Assembly: GCA_964428015.1 (NCBI GenBank)
Contig: CAYRWR010000017.1
Coordinates: 7,460-71,459, forward strand
Direction of reading: 5' to 3'
Length of the DNA: 64,000 nucleotides
Origin: CAYRWR01 sp964428015
Lineage (GTDB): Bacteria; Spirochaetota; Brevinematia; Brevinematales; CAYRWR01
Position numbers and translations under genes: made by a program. The notes under the pieces are model-generated. The model was given only the letters and a program-made list of their open reading frames with translations. It had not been told where the DNA came from and made no database searches. This document shows, one piece after another, positions 60,306 through 64,000 of the stretch. The first letter of the stretch is position 1; every line of letters starts with the position of its first letter.

Positions 60306-62047
60306 AGTTTCTTCCCCTGACCGGACTGCTGGATGGCCGCTATTTCAGAATAAAAGCCCTCCTGGGCCATGAGCTCGCTATGGCTGCCCTGCTGGATCAG
60401 ATTGCCCTGGTCCAGTACTACAATGGTGTCGGCATGTTTCAGAGTGGAGATGCGGTGAGACACGATGATATTGGTCATACCTTTTCTCCGGGCGAAGGTG
60501 CGTGACAAGATAAGCTCTTCAGTCTGGGTGTCAACCGAAGACAGAGCGTCATCAAAAATCAGAATGGGTGCTCCCACAGCCAGAGCCCGGGATATAGAGA
60601 CCCGCTGTTTTTGGCCACCCGACAGGGTGATCCCCCTCTCTCCGATCTCCGTTTCCAGGCCCAGGGGAAAGGTCCCCAGATCCCGGCTGATGGTGGAAAT
60701 CTCAGCCATCTCTCGGGCCAGCTCCGGTCCGGCCTCGTCACCCCGTCCAAACAAAATATTACGGGTGATGGTATCGGAAAACAGAAAAGTATCCTGAGGT
60801 ACATAGGCAAACAAAGAGCGCAGCAACCCCAGGTCCAGGTCATGGATGTCTACTCCCCCAATAAACACGCTGTTGCGGGGAGTATCCTCAATACGGGCCA
60901 GCAGACGCAGCAGTGTGGATTTGCCTGACCCGGTGCGTCCAATAATGCCCAGGGTGGTCCCGGCGGGGATGGTGAGATGAATATCACTTAACTGGGGAGA
61001 CCGGTCCTGTTCATAACTGAAGGCGGGCAGGTCCACTTTTATATCCAGTGAGCCCTGCGTAGCCAAGGGCTTTTCCGGATTTTGAATAGACGGCTCTGCA
61101 AACAGGACTTCATTGATGCGTTCCATGGAAGCGGCGCCTCTCTGCAGGAGATTTATGGTAAAACCTGCTCCCATCATAGGCCAGATCAGCATGCCCAGGT
61201 ACTGCAGAAAAGCAGTCAGGTCGCCCAGACTGAAGGGGCCCTCGATCACGGCTACCGCGCCCACCCTTATCAGGACCAGCTGAGTGACACCACTGATGAA
61301 CATAACGATGGGAAAAAACAGCCCGAACAGCTTGATCAGCTTCAGATTGTGCTGCTTATAGTCTTCGTTGTCTTTTTCAAACTGGTTGTGGGTATGTTGT
61401 TCCTGGACAAAAGATTTGATGATTCGCACCCCGGAGACGCTCTCCTGCGCCCGGTCCGACATACGGGAAAAGCTCTCCTGTACCCCTTTAAACAGCTTCA
61501 TGATCAGGGGGCCGGTAAATATGATCAGAACAGTGATGACAGGCAGGGGTATGATAGTATACAAGGTCAATCGGGGATATTGGGTGAACAACACAATCAG
61601 GATGGTAATGGTAAAAAACAAACCATCAATAAAAGCGATAAAAGCCATCCCGGTTGCCATACGGATGGCATTCATATCATTGATGGCCCGGGCCATAAAG
61701 TCCCCGGTCTTATTCTTCTTGAAATAGGCTGAGTCCATGCTGAGCAGGTGCTCAAAAAACCGGTCCCTAAGCTTGAGTTCAATGCGGCGGGAGGCCCCGT
61801 GTATAAAATATCTCCAGCCGAATCGGCCTACCGCAATAAATATAGCTATGATAACGATATATATGCCTATCCGGGCAATAGCCGCATTCTGATAGCTCCC
61901 CCCTGAGATCAGATTCACCGCATTCTTGATGAGCTGGGGGATGAAGAGCTGTCCCCCGTCAGTCAGGATCAGAAAAAACAAGCCGAACAGGTAGCGGTGC
62001 CAGTGTTCTTTTAGATAGGGGACAAGGGTTTTATAATGTTTAAACAT
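60302..62047 (-). CDS. ABC exporter half, degenerate Walker B
   Basis: A 581-residue TM-NBD protein with six membrane helices. The NBD has Walker A GRTGSGKS, signature LSGGQKQ, Walker B ILIFDDALSSVD, where Asp replaces the catalytic Glu, and the H-loop SHR. With LSTGQ in the partner, the two proteins would form one active and one degenerate ATP site, the arrangement of BmrCD/TM287-288-type exporters. It is the first gene of a two-gene operon. The substrate is unknown. Confidence 0.93.
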   Translation of the reverse strand: MFKHYKTLVPYLKEHWHRYLFGLFFLILTDGGQLFIPQLIKNAVNLISGGSYQNAAIARIGIYIVIIAIFIAVGRFGWRYFIHGASRRIELKLRDRFFEHLLSMDSAYFKKNKTGDFMARAINDMNAIRMATGMAFIAFIDGLFFTITILIVLFTQYPRLTLYTIIPLPVITVLIIFTGPLIMKLFKGVQESFSRMSDRAQESVSGVRIIKSFVQEQHTHNQFEKDNEDYKQHNLKLIKLFGLFFPIVMFISGVTQLVLIRVGAVAVIEGPFSLGDLTAFLQYLGMLIWPMMGAGFTINLLQRGAASMERINEVLFAEPSIQNPEKPLATQGSLDIKVDLPAFSYEQDRSPQLSDIHLTIPAGTTLGIIGRTGSGKSTLLRLLARIEDTPRNSVFIGGVDIHDLDLGLLRSLFAYVPQDTFLFSDTITRNILFGRGDEAGPELAREMAEISTISRDLGTFPLGLETEIGERGITLSGGQKQRVSISRALAVGAPILIFDDALSSVDTQTEELILSRTFARRKGMTNIIVSHRISTLKHADTIVVLDQGNLIQQGSHSELMAQEGFYSEIAAIQQSGQGKKL

Positions 62048-62195
62048 GAAAAAAACCGCCTGGATTTTTACGAAAAATATTTAAAATCAATTATTCAGGT
62101 ATGAATATAACTATTTTGCAGCCATTATTCAACTATTTTACAAAAAGGGCTTGACGCTGCCATTTTTCATAATTATTTTTAAAACAATGTTTCAC

Positions 62196-62224
62196 TTGTA
62201 AACAACTGTTTCCGATGTTATAAT
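62196..62224 (+). promoter_or_regulatory. Strong sigma-70 promoter
   Basis: TTGTAA (62196-62201), a 17-base spacer and TATAAT (62219-62224). The start of transcription should be near 62231. Confidence 0.75.
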
Positions 62225-62231
62225 ATATCGA

Positions 62232-62369
62232 ATGAAAAAAGTAGGATTCATTACAGGAATCCATTCCAGTGAGCAAATTCCTTTTATTACCCGAATGAAA
62301 AACATTTTACCTGATAAAAATGTCTGTATGCTTTTTATACCTTGTTCTTGTGATTTTATTGTAGTTTGA
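62232..62369 (+). CDS. Possible leaderless 45-codon ORF
   Basis: An ATG falls at the predicted transcription start and opens a frame of 45 residues (MKKVGFITGIHSSEQ at the start, a CSCDF near the end). There is no ribosome-binding site, so translation would need to be leaderless. It could instead be untranslated leader of the downstream lipoprotein gene. Confidence 0.25.
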   Translation: MKKVGFITGIHSSEQIPFITRMKNILPDKNVCMLFIPCSCDFIVV

Positions 62370-62382
62370 TAGGAGTAATACA

Positions 62383-63453
62383 TTGAAGAGAAAAAGGATT
62401 TTATTGGGGATGATTCTGGCTATTTCTATGAGCACTATCATAGGTTGTTCTACCGCTCCCTCGGGCAATGATGCCACCCAGACGGTAATAATAATCGAGA
62501 CCAATTTTATCTATATGACTAATGTGATCACCCAGACTAATCTGCTGACCAACACCTATCTGTCCACCAATTATTCCTCTATGACCAATATTTGGTCACT
62601 TACCAATTTTTACACCAACATCTTCAGTATCACTAACCTGCTGGTGACTACCAATTATAACTGGACTACAAATTTCAGTACCAATTATACAGAATTAACC
62701 AACTGGACACTGCAGACCAATGTGCTCTCTGTGACTAATCTGACCCAGCTCAGTAATATCAGCTACCTCACCAATTTCCAGACTAATTTCAGTCAGCTGA
62801 CCAATTACTACACCCTGACTAACCTGGTCATCATCACCAACTTTTATACCATGACAAATGCGGAACCAGTTGACTTTGGGGATACCAATCAGGTGACCCT
62901 GGTGGGGGCTGTCCTGACCAATGGTAAAACCAGCTCAGCCCTATATCTCAACGGCAGTGCCTATGCCGTGATGAGCAACCAGCCTGCGGTTAATTTCTCC
63001 GGCGATACACTCACTATCAGCCTGTGGGTATACTGGGACACTGACCCCTTTAACTGGGCTAAAAGTAACAATGACTATGCCAATATCATCAGTAAAAACG
63101 GAGATGGTCAGTGGCAGGTGGGTCATGGCCGCAACAACCGCAAATTCCAGTTTACGCTGCAGACTACAGCCGGTAATTTTGTAGTCAGCGGCACCACCCA
63201 GCCGGCCATAGCTACCTGGTATCATGTAGCCGCGGTATACGACGGCAGCAATATCCTGCTGTATGTAAACGGGACCCTGGAGGGGACCCTGCCTGCCAGT
63301 GGATTTATACAGGTTTCTGATACCGATGTGGAAATAGGACGCCGTTCCATCCCGGGTGACCGGTATTTCCACGGTATAGTAGACCGACTGGGTATCTACA
63401 GTACCGCCTGGTCATCGGACACGGTTTTATTTGAGTACCAGCAAAACCTGTAA
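62383..63453 (+). CDS. Lipoprotein with long Thr-Asn repeat tether and LamG-like domain
   Basis: A 356-residue protein from a TTG start (TAGGAG seven bases before). The lipoprotein signal has the lipobox TIIGC, Cys22. Residues 40-159 contain 22 TN (one SN) pairs, mostly spaced six residues with four-residue steps interspersed, so that TNxxxx-TNxxxx-TNxxxx-TNxx gives a 22-residue super-period in the first half. Hydrophobic or aromatic residues follow each pair. Residues about 175-356 form a LamG/concanavalin-type beta-sandwich (SALYLNGSAYAVMSN, ISLWVYWDT, WYHVAAVYDGSNILLYVNG, IGRRSIPGDRYFHGIVDRLGIY), usually carbohydrate or protein binding. The repeat may be a solenoid stalk holding the binding domain away from the membrane. 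Confidence 0.82.
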   Translation: MKRKRILLGMILAISMSTIIGCSTAPSGNDATQTVIIIETNFIYMTNVITQTNLLTNTYLSTNYSSMTNIWSLTNFYTNIFSITNLLVTTNYNWTTNFSTNYTELTNWTLQTNVLSVTNLTQLSNISYLTNFQTNFSQLTNYYTLTNLVIITNFYTMTNAEPVDFGDTNQVTLVGAVLTNGKTSSALYLNGSAYAVMSNQPAVNFSGDTLTISLWVYWDTDPFNWAKSNNDYANIISKNGDGQWQVGHGRNNRKFQFTLQTTAGNFVVSGTTQPAIATWYHVAAVYDGSNILLYVNGTLEGTLPASGFIQVSDTDVEIGRRSIPGDRYFHGIVDRLGIYSTAWSSDTVLFEYQQNL

Positions 63454-63470
63454 CCTTTCTCTCTGAAAAA

Positions 63471-63510
63471 AAATAAATGCCCCTTGTTAAAAAGGGGCAT
63501 TTACTTTTTA
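63471..63510 (+). terminator. Terminator after the TN-repeat lipoprotein gene
   Basis: AAATGCCCCTT (63475-63485) pairs with AAGGGGCATTT (63492-63502), followed by a T-rich tail. Confidence 0.92.
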
Positions 63511-63760
63511 CGGTCCAAAGAGTACTCCGGGGAAATTCTGCCGGAGGCGTGGACCGATAACGGCACCGCCGACCCGGTCTGCCGGGCGCCCCCTCCTCAC
63601 ACCGACCTGCATGCTCGGCCCAGGACTCCCCGGCAAGGGATAACCGCCACCCCAGGCGCAGCTGGGACCAGGCAACGCCCCGCGCAGGGGCCTCCACTAC
63701 CCGGAAAGGGAGGAATCAGGGAGGGCTCTCCATCAGCCTATGATCATGGAATTGGGTCTT
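63511..63760. repeat. GC-rich noncoding island C, candidate dispersed repeat
   Basis: A GC-rich stretch without convincing coding signal. Positions 63617-63700 align in reverse orientation with 47330-47412 of island B (shared CTGGGG, GCGGTT.TCCCTT, GGAGTC and GGCC.CTG blocks). Confidence 0.45.
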
Positions 63761-63763
63761 GGG

Positions 63764-63961
63764 TTATTGACTCATCACAGGGCTTTCCTGTTCCTGAAAG
63801 GTCCCGCAGGCCAGGACACATTTGCGGCATTGGATACAGCGTGCCTGGTTTATCTGAGGGGCGCTGAAAGGGCCGTCCTGGGTAATGGCTCCCACCGGAC
63901 AAAGCCGCATCACGGGGCAAAAATGATTCTTGGGACAGGTACTTTCATTGACTACAATCAC
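63764..63961 (-). CDS. Small 4Fe-4S ferredoxin-like protein
   Basis: A 65-residue protein starting at GTG, with AAGGAG seven bases before it. The first half has CPKNHFCPVMRLCPVGAI, a pattern seen in small uncharacterised ferredoxin-like proteins. The second half has CIQCRKCVLACGTF, a further Cys set able to bind a [4Fe-4S] cluster. It may act as an electron carrier. The promoter region upstream runs to the window edge, so any operon partner is not visible. Confidence 0.8.
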   Translation of the reverse strand: MIVVNESTCPKNHFCPVMRLCPVGAITQDGPFSAPQINQARCIQCRKCVLACGTFQEQESPVMSQ

Positions 63962-64000
63962 TTATGTCTCCTTATTTATATTATCATATTATTATATATT

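Larger units (their letters stand above)
62048..62382. other. AT-rich intergenic region with strong promoter
   Basis: This 335-base stretch carries the promoter at 62196-62224 and a possible 45-codon ORF (62232-62369). Nothing else is recognised. Confidence 0.5.

Noticed and set aside
1..64000. tRNA, rRNA, CRISPR array, transposase, phage genes or riboswitches
   Set aside because: I looked for T-loop patterns, regular spaced repeats, integrase or transposase motifs and known leader structures and found none.

Overview
The window looks like chromosome from a diderm, probably anaerobic and fermentative bacterium. The evidence is a complete five-gene set for an NAD(H)-linked, electron-bifurcating type [FeFe]-hydrogenase, an OmpA-type peptidoglycan-binding lipoprotein, and roughly ten predicted lipoproteins plus many signal-peptide proteins. 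There is no rRNA, recognisable tRNA, phage, transposase or CRISPR array. The phylum cannot be fixed from sequence alone. The lipoprotein load, the fermentative hydrogenase and a single-fold bacterial histone fit a spirochaete-like lineage, but that is inference. Base composition is uneven: some surface and lipoprotein genes (698-4323, 26662-32225) are fairly AT-rich, while XRE-leuCD (19187-21587) and nadE (37577-39313) are clearly GC-richer.

Layout. 1-5634: OmpA lipoprotein (cut by the window edge), a large fibronectin/Ig-like lipoprotein preceded by a candidate small ORF, a membrane protein, and an exported fusion of a CBM48-like glycogen-binding module with a Cys-based phosphatase (laforin-like layout). 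5864-12911: exported or membrane proteins of unknown role, a 7TM-SpoIIE phosphatase, a lipoprotein and a CsgG-like protein. 13093-19024: TetR-MATE pair, an SGNH-like lipoprotein and a hybrid histidine kinase. 19187-22209: XRE-cupin regulator with leuCD-type dehydratase genes, a GC-rich noncoding island, and a 60-residue histone-fold protein. 22260-30169: DUF998/TetR pair, tex with a membrane protein, an ECF sigma/anti-sigma/ankyrin operon, and panC.

30483-39313: CotH-type lipoprotein, then the hydrogenase operon (hydC-like, GHKL ATPase, 2Fe-2S protein, hydB-like, hydA-like). Its promoter carries a Rex-like operator immediately downstream of the -10 box. nadE is divergent from it, placing an NAD-making enzyme beside an NAD-dependent hydrogenase. 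39351-48909: lipoprotein, VapBC-type toxin-antitoxin with a vapC relic, purC-RDD, a second SpoIIE phosphatase with a 7TMR-DISM sensor, asd, a second GC-rich island, a DUF1330 protein and a methyltransferase. 49066-63961: probable glycoside hydrolase lipoprotein, other exported proteins, a transglutaminase/KY-like protein with a duplicated C-terminal module, a lipoprotein GH13 amylase, a heterodimeric ABC exporter, a lipoprotein with a long Thr-Asn repeat tether and LamG domain, a third GC-rich island and a small ferredoxin-like protein.

Themes. Energy and redox genes (hydrogenase, nadE, ferredoxin-like), a surface carbohydrate programme (GH13, candidate GH, CBM48-phosphatase, LamG, SGNH, CotH), and dense signalling (two SpoIIE phosphatases, hybrid kinase, ECF pair, two TetR, XRE-cupin). 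The items most deserving a second look are the histone, the laforin-like phosphatase, the TN-repeat lipoprotein, the Rex-like site and the GC-rich repeat family.
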